Of a stretch of DNA of 64,000 nucleotides, positions 1 through 7,164 are shown piece after piece. Origin of the DNA: Streptomyces chromofuscus (lineage in GTDB: Bacteria > Actinomycetota > Actinomycetes > Streptomycetales > Streptomycetaceae); NCBI RefSeq assembly GCF_015160875.1, contig NZ_CP063374.1, forward strand, positions 1,550,001-1,614,000, read 5' to 3'. Position numbers and translations under genes: made by a program. Every line of letters begins with the position of its first letter. Positions within the stretch are counted from its first letter, which is position 1. The notes below the pieces were generated by a model. That model saw only the letters and a program-made list of their open reading frames with translations, searched no databases and was not told where the DNA came from.

Positions 1-1
1 G

Positions 2-595
2 TCGACCACCGCGCACGCCGCCGTCGTGGTCGGCCTGCTGCCGCTGACCACCGCGGTGATGTCCGCCCTGCGCATCGGCACCCGCCCCTCCCGCACGTTC
101 TGGGTGGCGGCGCTCGCGGGCGCGGTCGCGGTGCTGGCGTTCACGATCCAGCAGAGCGGCGGCGCCCTGACCACCGCCGACCTGTACCTCTTCGCCGCGC
201 TCCTGGTCTGCGCGGCCGGCTACACCGAGGGCGGGCGGCTGGCGCACGTCATGGCGGGCTGGCAGGTGATCGGCTGGGCGCTGGCGCTGTGCCTGCCGCT
301 GACCGTGCCCGCCGCCGCGCTGGCGCTGTCGTACGAACCCGTGCAGCTCACCTTCCACAGCGTGACCGGCGTGCTGTGGGTCGCCGCGGCCTCGCAGTTC
401 CTGGGCCTGGTCGTCTGGTACCGGGGGATGGCGGCCATCGGCATCCCCAAGGCCAGCCAGTTGCAGTTGGCACAGCCGCTGCTCACACTGGTGTGGTCGG
501 TGCTGCTGCTGGGTGAGCACCTGACATTGGCCGCCCCGTTGACGGCCGCGGCCGTGCTCGTCTGCATCGCCGTCACGCAACGGGCGCGAGGTTGA
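2..595 (+). CDS. DMT-superfamily (EamA) transporter, 5'-truncated by the window edge
   Basis: The reading frame is open from the first bases of the window, so the start lies upstream and only the C-terminal part (about 197 residues) is visible. It consists almost entirely of hydrophobic helices separated by short charged loops, with the repeated layout of an EamA domain: helices around LAGAVAVLAF, LYLFAALLVCAAGY, VIGWALALCLPLTV, VLWVAAASQFLGLVVWY and LTAAAVLVCIAVT. The segment with QPLLTLVWSVLLLGEHLT, where a Glu sits between the last two helices, is typical of drug/metabolite transporters. Members export or import small metabolites across the cytoplasmic membrane; the substrate cannot be told from sequence. 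The gene ends with TGA 89 bases before the next start. Confidence 0.8.
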   Translation, partial: STTAHAAVVVGLLPLTTAVMSALRIGTRPSRTFWVAALAGAVAVLAFTIQQSGGALTTADLYLFAALLVCAAGYTEGGRLAHVMAGWQVIGWALALCLPLTVPAAALALSYEPVQLTFHSVTGVLWVAAASQFLGLVVWYRGMAAIGIPKASQLQLAQPLLTLVWSVLLLGEHLTLAAPLTAAAVLVCIAVTQRARG

Positions 596-683
596 GCGGC
601 GTTCGCACCGGTAGCGACCGGCGGTGTCCGCCGTAGACTCAAAGTCACGGACGCTGCTTCCGCACAGCGTGAGGAGGCCCCAG

Positions 684-884
684 ATGCGCGCGAGCGTGGG
701 CGACCAGCTTGTCCAGCACGGCAGGGTGGTCGGACAGCACGACAAGGTCGGCGAAATCGTCGAAGTGATGGGCAAGAAGGGCGAACCCCCGTACCGCGTC
801 CGCTTCCAGGACGGGCACGAGGGTGTGTGCTCACCAGGCCCCGACACCGAGATCCGGCACCGGGAGACCATGACCGGGCAGTGA
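684..884 (+). CDS. DUF1918 small protein
   Basis: A 66-residue protein that I recognise as DUF1918. It reads MRASVGDQLVQHGRVVGQHD, then GEIVEVMGKKGEPPYRVR and a W-less end with the acidic/His motif GHEGVCSPGPDTEI. The fold is predicted to be a small SH3-like beta barrel; no biochemical role is established as far as I know. An in-frame start 60 bases earlier is possible, but ATG 684 is preceded by GAGGAGG at 671-677 with a good spacing, so I use it. The gene stands alone and is convergent with the glycosidase on the other strand, whose stop lies two bases away. Confidence 0.85.
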   Translation: MRASVGDQLVQHGRVVGQHDKVGEIVEVMGKKGEPPYRVRFQDGHEGVCSPGPDTEIRHRETMTGQ

Positions 885-885
885 A

Positions 886-2109
886 TCAGCGCGGGGGCAT
901 CGCCGGCTGCTGGTAGTGGTCGGCGACGACCCGCGCCATTGCCCCGTGGGCGTCCACCTCCATCTCCCGGGCGGCGAAGAACGCATGCCCGCCCACCTCC
1001 GGGAAGTCCCGGGCGAAGGCCAGGTGCCGGGACAGCTCGGCCGGGTCCTGCCAGCGCGCGGGCTGCGCCGGGTCACCGGCCTTGTACAGCGCCTCTCCCA
1101 CGTACAGCTGCGTCCCGCTGCCCCGCGCCACCTCCGCCCACCAGGGCACGAGCTTGGCGTAGTCGGCGCTGGAGTTGCCGATGTGCCAGTACAGCTGTGG
1201 GCAGATGTAGTCGATCCAGTTCTCCCGGACCCACTTGCGGGTGTCCGCGTACACGTCGTCGTACGACTGGAGCGCCCGGGTGTCCGAGCCACGCGGGTCG
1301 GTGGCGGCGTTGCGCCAGACCCCGAACGGACTGATCCCGAACCGCGTGCCGGGGCGGACGCTTCTGATGCGGGCGGCGGTGTCGCGCACCAGCCGGTCGA
1401 TGTTGTCGCGCCGCCAGTCCGCGCGGCTCGCGAAGGCGCCGCCGTGGGTGTCGTAGGCCTCGTCGTCGTCGAAGGTCTGGCCGGCGACCGGATACGGGTA
1501 GAAGTAGTCGTCGAAGTGGACGGCGTCGACCGGGTACTTCGCCACCGCGTCCAGCATCGCGTCCTGCACGAACGCCCGGACTTCCGGCAGCCCCGGGTTG
1601 TAGTAGAGCTTCCCGCCGTACGCCACCACCCACTCCGGATGCCGCCGGGCCGGGTGGGAGGCGGCGAGCCTGCTCGGGTCGGCGTGCACCGCGACGCGCA
1701 GCGGGTTGAACCAGGCGTGCAGCTCCAGCCCCCGGGCGTGCGCCTCGGCGACGGCGGTGCCGAGCGGGTCCCAGCCGGGGTCCCTGCCCTGGGTGCCGGT
1801 GAGGTACTGCGACCACGGCTCGTGCGGCGAGGGCCACAGCGCGTCGGCCGTCGGCCGCACCTGGAGGATCACCGTGTTGAGCCGGCGCCGTGCCGCCGTG
1901 TCGAGGTGGGCGAGCAGCTCGGCGCTCTGCTGTGCCGCGCTCATGCCCGTGCGCGACGGCCAGTCCCGATTGGTCACGGTGGCCAGCCACACGGCCCGCA
2001 TCTCCGTGCCGGCGCGTGGCCGGCGCGCGGGGGCCGCGCCCGCGTCGGCCCCGCTCATCAGTGTCGACAGTGCGGCCAGCGCGAACGCGCGACGTGACAG
2101 CCGTCCCAT
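886..2109 (-). CDS. Secreted glycosyl hydrolase of the GHL10 (PF02638-like) family
   Basis: A 407-residue protein. The N-terminus MGRLSRRAFALAALSTLMSG followed by ADAGAAPA looks like a signal peptide, with an SRRAFA twin-arginine-like motif, so Tat export is plausible. The mature part begins with MRAVWLATVTNRDWPS and continues with NTVILQVRPTADALWPSP, HAWFNPLRVAV, DAVHFDDYFYPYP and DYICPQLYWHIG. These are the signature segments of the GHL10 family of TIM-barrel hydrolases, where the paired Asp in HFDDYFYP is at the expected active-site strand. The substrate is unknown; relatives are thought to act on cell-wall or extracellular polysaccharide. It is a single-gene unit transcribed away from the dehydrogenase. 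Confidence 0.85.
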   Translation of the reverse strand: MGRLSRRAFALAALSTLMSGADAGAAPARRPRAGTEMRAVWLATVTNRDWPSRTGMSAAQQSAELLAHLDTAARRRLNTVILQVRPTADALWPSPHEPWSQYLTGTQGRDPGWDPLGTAVAEAHARGLELHAWFNPLRVAVHADPSRLAASHPARRHPEWVVAYGGKLYYNPGLPEVRAFVQDAMLDAVAKYPVDAVHFDDYFYPYPVAGQTFDDDEAYDTHGGAFASRADWRRDNIDRLVRDTAARIRSVRPGTRFGISPFGVWRNAATDPRGSDTRALQSYDDVYADTRKWVRENWIDYICPQLYWHIGNSSADYAKLVPWWAEVARGSGTQLYVGEALYKAGDPAQPARWQDPAELSRHLAFARDFPEVGGHAFFAAREMEVDAHGAMARVVADHYQQPAMPPR

Positions 2110-2202
2110 GGACGGACCACCCCTCTACACAGCGGATCCACTCGGTCACGGATCGTCTCCGCGGCCCAGCATGCCCGGCCCCCGGCGATCGATCATCGAT
2201 AC

Positions 2203-2212
2203 TTACGGGTAA
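2203..2212. promoter_or_regulatory. Small inverted repeat TTAC-GG-GTAA upstream of the dehydrogenase
   Basis: TTACGGGTAA has 4-base arms and sits in the divergent 173-base gap between the glycosidase and the 3-hydroxyacyl-CoA dehydrogenase, about 70 bases before the GTG of the latter. It could be part of a repressor site, but it is short and could be chance. Confidence 0.2.
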
Positions 2213-2282
2213 CGTGCTCGAACGGAGCAGGCACCGAAACCCGGCTTACCTGCCGAAGCCGTAGATCAGCGAAGGGGACGAT

Positions 2283-3158
2283 GTGACGGGCATCCCAGCG
2301 GGAGACATCACGCGCGTCGGAGTGGTGGGCTGCGGCCAGATGGGGGCGGGCATCGCCGAGGTGTGCGCCCGCGCCGGACTGGACGTGAAGGTCGCCGAGA
2401 CCACCGGCGAGGCCCTGGAGATCGGCCGTACCCGGCTGTTCAACTCCCTGTCCAAGGCGGCCGAGCGCGGCAAGATCAGCGAGGAGGAGCGGGCGGCGAC
2501 CCAGGCGCGCCTCGCCTTCACCACCGACCTCGGGGAGTTCGCCGACCGCGACCTGGTGATCGAGGCCGTCGTCGAGAACGAGCAGGTCAAGACCGAGATC
2601 TTCCAGGTGCTCGACCAGGTGGTGACCCGCCCGGACGCCGTCCTCGCGTCGAACACCTCCTCCATCCCGCTGGTGAAGCTGGCGGTCGCCACCTCGCGCC
2701 CCGACCAGGTCGTCGGCATCCACTTCTTCAACCCGGCGCCGGTGCAGCAGCTGGTCGAGCTGATCCCGGCGCTGACCACGTCCGAGGGCACGCTCAGCCG
2801 GGCGCAGCTGTTCACCGAGAAGACGCTCGGCAAGCACAGCATCCGCGCCCAGGACCGCTCCGGGTTCGTGGTCAACGCGCTGCTGATCCCCTATCTGCTC
2901 TCGGCGATCCGGATGTTCGAGTCGGGCATCGCCAGCCGTGAGGACATCGACAACGGCATGGAGATGGGCTGCGCCCACCCGATGGGCCCGCTGAAGCTGT
3001 CCGACCTGATCGGTCTGGACACGGTGGCCTCGGTGGCGCAGAGCATGTACGAGGAGTACAAGGAGCCGCTGTACGCCGCTCCCCCGCTGCTCCAGCGGAT
3101 GGTGGACGCCGGCCGGCTCGGCCGCAAGAGCGGCTCGGGCTTCTACTCGTACGGCTGA
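2283..3158 (+). CDS. 3-hydroxybutyryl-CoA / 3-hydroxyacyl-CoA dehydrogenase
   Basis: A 291-residue NAD-dependent dehydrogenase. The Rossmann motif VGVVGCGQMGAGIAEV lies at residues 13-28. The catalytic His is in VGIHFFNPAPVQQLVE, and DRSGFVVNALLIPYL with the C-terminal helical domain (GMEMGCAHPMGPLKLSDLIGLD) follows the family. It oxidises (S)-3-hydroxyacyl-CoA to 3-oxoacyl-CoA in fatty-acid degradation or butanoate metabolism. The ATG at 2281 is immediately followed by a stop in its own frame; the GTG at 2283 continues the family N-terminus and is preceded by GAAGGGGA, so it is the start. A strong stem-loop follows the stop. Confidence 0.93.
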   Translation: MTGIPAGDITRVGVVGCGQMGAGIAEVCARAGLDVKVAETTGEALEIGRTRLFNSLSKAAERGKISEEERAATQARLAFTTDLGEFADRDLVIEAVVENEQVKTEIFQVLDQVVTRPDAVLASNTSSIPLVKLAVATSRPDQVVGIHFFNPAPVQQLVELIPALTTSEGTLSRAQLFTEKTLGKHSIRAQDRSGFVVNALLIPYLLSAIRMFESGIASREDIDNGMEMGCAHPMGPLKLSDLIGLDTVASVAQSMYEEYKEPLYAAPPLLQRMVDAGRLGRKSGSGFYSYG

Positions 3159-3185
3159 TTACCGACCGTATATTTCCGGCCATGC

Positions 3186-3221
3186 GCGGGCCCGGCACCG
3201 TTTCCCCGGTGCCGGGCCCGC
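3186..3221 (+). terminator. Terminator hairpin after the hydroxyacyl-CoA dehydrogenase
   Basis: A perfect 15-bp stem (3186-3200 with 3207-3221) and a 6-base TTTCCC loop, starting 27 bases after the stop codon. It has no long U-tract, which is usual in this kind of genome. Confidence 0.75.
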
Positions 3222-3351
3222 TGCATTCACACACCGTGTGCGCGCCGGGCACGCATATGCCCCTCGCACACTCTCCCCACGCGCCCACCAGGCGAGTTGA
3301 CTCGTGGTGCCCATGCAAGGGATGTGATTCGACTACGGAAAGGAGCGGTTC

Positions 3352-3609
3352 GTGACCGCCGATCCCGAGCATTCCGTCGTCCACGGAGAACTCGCAGAGT
3401 TACGGCGCCGGCTCGACGTGGCGTACGCCCGCGTCGAGGGCGGGCTGGCCCTGCTCAGTCACCGCACCGAGGAGACCACCAAGGAGCTGGACGAGCTGAA
3501 CACCCGGCTCGTCACGCTGGAACACGCCCGCTGGCCGTTGCCCTCGGTCGCGGCCGTCACGGCCGTGGGCGCCCTGGTCGTGTCCCTCTGGCAGGCCCTG
3601 GGGCGATAG
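3352..3609 (+). CDS. Small membrane-anchored protein of unknown function (TTA-containing)
   Basis: An 85-residue protein I do not recognise. Residues about 8-60 are charged and heptad-like (HGELAELRRRLDVAYARVEG, then ETTKELDELNTRLVTLE), so a coiled coil is likely. The C-terminus is a single hydrophobic segment (SVAAVTAVGALVVSLWQAL) that would anchor it to the membrane by its tail. The GTG start has GGAAAGGAG in front. Leu17 is encoded by TTA (3400-3402), a codon that in Streptomyces is read by the developmentally controlled bldA tRNA. It is convergent with the NUDIX gene, which also carries a TTA. Confidence 0.75.
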   Translation: MTADPEHSVVHGELAELRRRLDVAYARVEGGLALLSHRTEETTKELDELNTRLVTLEHARWPLPSVAAVTAVGALVVSLWQALGR

Positions 3610-3610
3610 C

Positions 3611-4156
3611 TCAGAGCAAGGTGTCCTGCCCGAGCCTGAGGTGGTGCAGTAACAGCAGCGCGGCAGCCATGTTGGCGGCCGGGACCTCGCCGCGGGCGAC
3701 CAGGTCGGGGACGACCTTGAGGGGGACCCACTCCCTGCGGTCCGACTCGAAGTCGTCCACCGGGTGTCCGACGTACTCGCCCTCGTCGGCCCAGTAGATG
3801 TGGTGCCGGGCGTCCGTGAGGCCGTTGGACGGCTCGACGCTCATCAAGTGCCGCAGGGGTCCCGGGCGCCAGCCCGTCTCCTCCTCCAGCTCCCGGGCGG
3901 CCGCGACGGCGATGTCCTCGCCGTCCTCGACGACCCCGGCCGCGAGTTCCCACCCCCAGCTGTCGGTGATGAAGCGGTGCCGCCACAGCAGGAGCACCTC
4001 GTTGGCCTCGTTCACGACCGTGGCCACCGCGACCGGCCGCAGTCGTATCAGGAAGTGGTCGAGATGCCGGCCGTCCGGCAGCTCCACGTCTGCCAGGTTG
4101 ACGCTGAACCAGCGGTTTTCATACACAGTTTGTTCGTTCTGTTTCGTCCACTGCAC
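3611..4156 (-). CDS. NUDIX hydrolase (ADP-ribose pyrophosphatase-like), TTA-containing
   Basis: A 181-residue NUDIX protein. The Nudix box is visible around residues 79-101 as GVVEDGEDIAVAAARELEEE followed by TGW, matching GX5EX7REUXEEXGU. The N-terminal strand NRWFSVNLADVELPDGRHLDHFLI and the context VVNEANEVLLLWRHR resemble ADP-ribose pyrophosphatases. Such enzymes hydrolyse nucleoside diphosphates linked to other groups; the exact substrate is uncertain. Start is GTG with GGAAGG upstream. Codon 169 in the run of Leu near the C-terminus is TTA (3650-3652 on this strand), so full translation should depend on the bldA leucyl-tRNA. Confidence 0.88.
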   Translation of the reverse strand: MQWTKQNEQTVYENRWFSVNLADVELPDGRHLDHFLIRLRPVAVATVVNEANEVLLLWRHRFITDSWGWELAAGVVEDGEDIAVAAARELEEETGWRPGPLRHLMSVEPSNGLTDARHHIYWADEGEYVGHPVDDFESDRREWVPLKVVPDLVARGEVPAANMAAALLLLHHLRLGQDTLL

Positions 4157-4226
4157 GGTTCTGCCACCTTCCGTCGAGTAAGTGGCAATATCGCAGCAGG
4201 GACTGTGTGACAGGGACCAGGAACGC

Positions 4227-5567
4227 CTACAGCGGTACGCGCAGGGCGCCGTCGATCAGTTCGGCGGCCTCGGCCGTGCCCGCGCCGCCACTGCGCGCCA
4301 GGTGCTCGCGCACCGCCCTGAGTCTGTCGCGCAGCCGCTGGGACTCCATGCCGCGGGCCTGCTCCGCCATCTGCACCGCGGTGGCCACCGCCTTCTCCGT
4401 GTTGCCCTGGCGCAGTTCGACGGTGCTGAGCATGGCCAGCCGGTGCACCCGGCCCCGGTCGTGCGCCGGGGTGTCCACGGCGGCCGCGGCGTGCTCCCCG
4501 GCGGCCGCCAGCTCGCCGAGGCTGAGCAGCGCCTCCGCCACCTGGACGTTGACCAGGCCCGGCTGGACATAGCCCGTCTCGTCGGGTTCGTGTCCGCGCC
4601 GGATGCGTTCGGCTGCCTGCTCGGCCCGCCGGATGCAGGACAGAGCGCCCGTGCCGTCCCCGAGGTGGGCGTACGCCTTGGCCTGCATCGCGTACAGGTC
4701 GGAGGCGAGGGCCGGGGTGATGTGCTTGCCGGCGGCGCGCAGGGCGGCCTCGGCGAAGGCGACGGCCTGGCGGTACTCCCGCATGAACAGCGACTGGTTG
4801 ACCAGCAGGGCGATCACGTACGCGCCGAGTCCCCGGTCGCCGCTGGCCTTGGCGAGCCGCAGCGCCTGGTGGAAGTAGCGCTGGGCGAGGCCGTGCGCGT
4901 CGGAGTCGTACGCGCAGATCCCGGCGACCGCCACCAGTCCGCCGGTGGCACGGTGGAGTTGGCGGCCGGTGGCGTCGGTGTAGCTGCCGCGCAGCAGCGG
5001 CGCGGCCTCGGCGTTGAGGAAGCCGACGATCCGGGCGCGGGTCGCGACGCCCCCGGCCTTGCGGTACATCTGCTCGTAGTGGGCGCGGGCGGCGCGCAGC
5101 ATCTCGATGTCTGCCGGGGTGACCCGGTGCCGGCCACCGCGGGAGACGTCCACGTCCTCGGGCGGGTTCTCCCACTCCCAGACCGGCATCACGGCGGGCG
5201 TCCCGGTCACCGCGGGGGCGCCGAGCACGTGCGGGCGCTGCTGTTCGTCGGAGCGCCACAGGGCGGTGGCACGTTCCACGAACCCGGACAGGGAGCCGGC
5301 GTGCGGGCCGGCGGGCTCGCCCGGGACCCCCAGGCCGATGTCGTCCAGGGTGACGGGCCGGTGCAGGCGGGCGGCGAGCACCTCGCAGATCAGGTCGGGC
5401 ACCTGACCGCGCGGCCGCTGGCCCTTCAACCAGCGCGCCACGGCGGTGTGTTCGTAGCGGAGCGCGAGCCCACGCGCGCGTCCGGCCTGGTTCACATGCG
5501 CCGCGAGTCCGGCGTGCGAGATCCCCGCCTCGTCCAGGATCGCGTCGAGCAGAGTGTTGGGCTGCAT
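4227..5567 (-). CDS. TPR-containing regulatory protein (NsdA-like family)
   Basis: A 446-residue protein of a family that is common in Streptomyces. The N-terminus (MQPNTLLDAILDEAGISHAG, then LAAHVNQAGRARG and HTAVARWLKGQRPR) looks like a degenerate helix-turn-helix domain; residues 1-80 end in VTLDDIGLG. After a linker with WEWENPPEDVDVSRG, the rest is alpha-helical with repeated Ala/Leu-rich units (for example YFHQALRLAKASGDRG, AVAFAEAALRAAGKHI, ALSCIRRAEQAAERI) that fit tetratricopeptide repeats. Related proteins act as regulators of differentiation and antibiotic production, but the specific role here is unknown. No partner gene is adjacent in the same operon. Confidence 0.75.
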   Translation of the reverse strand: MQPNTLLDAILDEAGISHAGLAAHVNQAGRARGLALRYEHTAVARWLKGQRPRGQVPDLICEVLAARLHRPVTLDDIGLGVPGEPAGPHAGSLSGFVERATALWRSDEQQRPHVLGAPAVTGTPAVMPVWEWENPPEDVDVSRGGRHRVTPADIEMLRAARAHYEQMYRKAGGVATRARIVGFLNAEAAPLLRGSYTDATGRQLHRATGGLVAVAGICAYDSDAHGLAQRYFHQALRLAKASGDRGLGAYVIALLVNQSLFMREYRQAVAFAEAALRAAGKHITPALASDLYAMQAKAYAHLGDGTGALSCIRRAEQAAERIRRGHEPDETGYVQPGLVNVQVAEALLSLGELAAAGEHAAAAVDTPAHDRGRVHRLAMLSTVELRQGNTEKAVATAVQMAEQARGMESQRLRDRLRAVREHLARSGGAGTAEAAELIDGALRVPL

Positions 5568-5713
5568 GGGAGGCCCCCCGGGTGGCTCGGTGCCGACAGC
5601 GTAGTGAATGCGGCTTCACACGGGGTGTGAACGGAGTGCGCGAATCCGGGCTGTGCGCGCGCTGTCGCGCAGAGTTTCCGACCGGTTGACTGAAATGCCT
5701 CGAAAGAGGCCGA

Positions 5714-5753
5714 CCGGGCCACCGGCTCCCCCTCGTACAGTGCGGTGGCCCGG
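5714..5753 (-). terminator. Terminator hairpin after the SpoIIE-type phosphatase
   Basis: Arms CCGGGCCACCG (5714-5724) and CGGTGGCCCGG (5743-5753) form an 11-bp perfect stem with an 18-base loop, just past the phosphatase stop on the minus strand. Confidence 0.6.
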
Positions 5754-5779
5754 CCGGGGCTGCGCGGGACGTCGCAGGG

Positions 5780-6772
5780 CTAGCGGTGCGTTGTCGGGTG
5801 CGGCGCGGCCTGCCGCGCCTGAGGAGGGCGTCGGAGGTGGCGTTCGTTGCCCAGGACCAGCAGGGCCACGTCATCGGGCGGACTGCCGCCGGCATGCCGT
5901 AACAGGCGCGTGAAGACGGCGCCCAGAACGGCCTGGGGAGAGGTGGCGCCGGAGCGCACCGCCTCCGTCAGCACGTCCGGCAGCGGAAAGAACCGGCCAC
6001 GGGCGTCGCGGGCGTCCTCGGCTCCGTCCGTGTAGAGGAACAGAACCTCACCGGGCCGCAGTTCGCCGTGGCGTACGGCCGGCAGGTCGGCCGGGAGCGG
6101 GAACGGCCCGAGCGGCGGCAGCGGCTCGGCGCGGTCCAGCGGCTCGACCCCGCTCTCCCCCAGCCGGTACGGCCAGGGATGCCCGCAGTTCAGCGCCCGT
6201 ACCTCGCCGTCCCGGCCGATCTCCAGCAGCAGGACGGTGACGAACTCCTCGGCCTGCTCGACGGGCGGACGCCCGCGTAGATGCCGGGCCAGGGCGCGGT
6301 CGAGTCTGCGCAGCACCCGGCCGAGTTCGGGCTCGTCGTGCACGGCCTCCCGGAAGCTGCCCAGCACGGCGGCGACCGTCCCGATCGCCTCCGGTCCATG
6401 CCCCCGCACGTCGCCCATCAGCACCCGCACCCCGTGCTCGGTGGGGATCACCTCGTACAGGTCGCCGCCCGCGGAGGAGGCACGGCCGGCGGACAGTTGG
6501 GCGGCGGCGACGTTCAGTTCGTCGATGCGCGGGGGCAGTGGCCACAACAGCGTGCTCTGCGCGGCTCCCCCGACGCGGCGGGCCTGCCGCAGTGCGCGCA
6601 GCAGTGTTCTGCGCACACGGAGGACGAGGCCGGTTCCGACGGCGAAGAACACGGCGCCGGTGGCGATCCGCGCACCGCGGGAGGTCTGCCCGGCGAGCGA
6701 GCAGGCCGGCTTGTACGTGATCGCCGGGGCACCCCACAGGGTGGGCAGCCTCAGGGCCCTGATACGGATCAT
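5780..6772 (-). CDS. SpoIIE-family PP2C-type serine/threonine phosphatase, TTA-containing
   Basis: A 330-residue protein. Residues about 35-55 (RIATGAVFFAVGTGLVLRV) form one membrane-spanning segment. The rest is a SpoIIE/PP2C phosphatase domain: SSAGGDLYEVIPT and VLMGDVRGHGPEAIGT hold the metal-binding Asp residues, followed by VLLLEIGRDGEVRALNCGHP, LFLYTDGAEDARD and PPDDVALLVLG. Such enzymes dephosphorylate anti-sigma-factor antagonists or similar serine phosphoproteins. No anti-sigma kinase is adjacent. Codon 291 is TTA (5900-5902 on this strand, in the sequence RLLRHAG), so late translation probably depends on bldA. The start has a poor ribosome-binding site, and a slightly different start is possible. 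Confidence 0.85.
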   Translation of the reverse strand: MIRIRALRLPTLWGAPAITYKPACSLAGQTSRGARIATGAVFFAVGTGLVLRVRRTLLRALRQARRVGGAAQSTLLWPLPPRIDELNVAAAQLSAGRASSAGGDLYEVIPTEHGVRVLMGDVRGHGPEAIGTVAAVLGSFREAVHDEPELGRVLRRLDRALARHLRGRPPVEQAEEFVTVLLLEIGRDGEVRALNCGHPWPYRLGESGVEPLDRAEPLPPLGPFPLPADLPAVRHGELRPGEVLFLYTDGAEDARDARGRFFPLPDVLTEAVRSGATSPQAVLGAVFTRLLRHAGGSPPDDVALLVLGNERHLRRPPQARQAAPHPTTHR

Positions 6773-7164
6773 GCCGGTGGCCCCCCATGTAGGCGGTGAC
6801 AGCGCAGACCGACCCCGAAAGGCCGGTCCGATTCTGTCCCCGCACGGCCCGGTAGGACCAGATCAACGGAACGTCCCACCCGAACGAGTGAGGGGCCCGA
6901 TGAGGGGCGCGGGGGCACGGCCCCCCACAAGGGGCGCGGGAACTGCGCGACCAGCCACGGACGGCCCGCGGCCGAAGACGCGCAGTCCCCCGCGAGCGAC
7001 CAGTGCCCCGGCAGGCAACGTGTGCCCGTCGAGGAGCGGCGTCCGGTGCGTTCTCTCGGTGCGCCGGCCGGAAGTCCTCGTACTGGACGTACCAGGGCTT
7101 TCGGCCGGTGCGGCGAGAGGGCGTGCCGGGCGTCGCGACGGGGCGAACGTCGCCTGTAGGGGCA
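6773..7164. other. Gene-free stretch between pheT and the phosphatase gene
   Basis: These 392 bases contain no gene I can support. They hold the promoter region of the phosphatase on the minus strand, the 3' region of pheT, and a copy of a G+C-rich dispersed element at 6929-6960 described separately. Short open frames here are G+C artefacts. Confidence 0.6.
6929..6960 (+). repeat. Dispersed intergenic element (AAGGGGCGCGGGAACTGCGC type)
   Basis: AAGGGGCGCGGGAACTGCGC followed by GACCAGCCAC. Related copies occur in this window at 43354-43383 and, in inverse orientation, at the end of the 28241-28381 array. From memory, this motif recurs between genes in many Streptomyces genomes. Confidence 0.6.

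Noticed and set aside
4048..5895. A 615-codon minus frame over the TPR regulator and NUDIX genes
   Set aside because: It overlaps recognisable genes on the same strand in another frame and starts without a ribosome-binding site.
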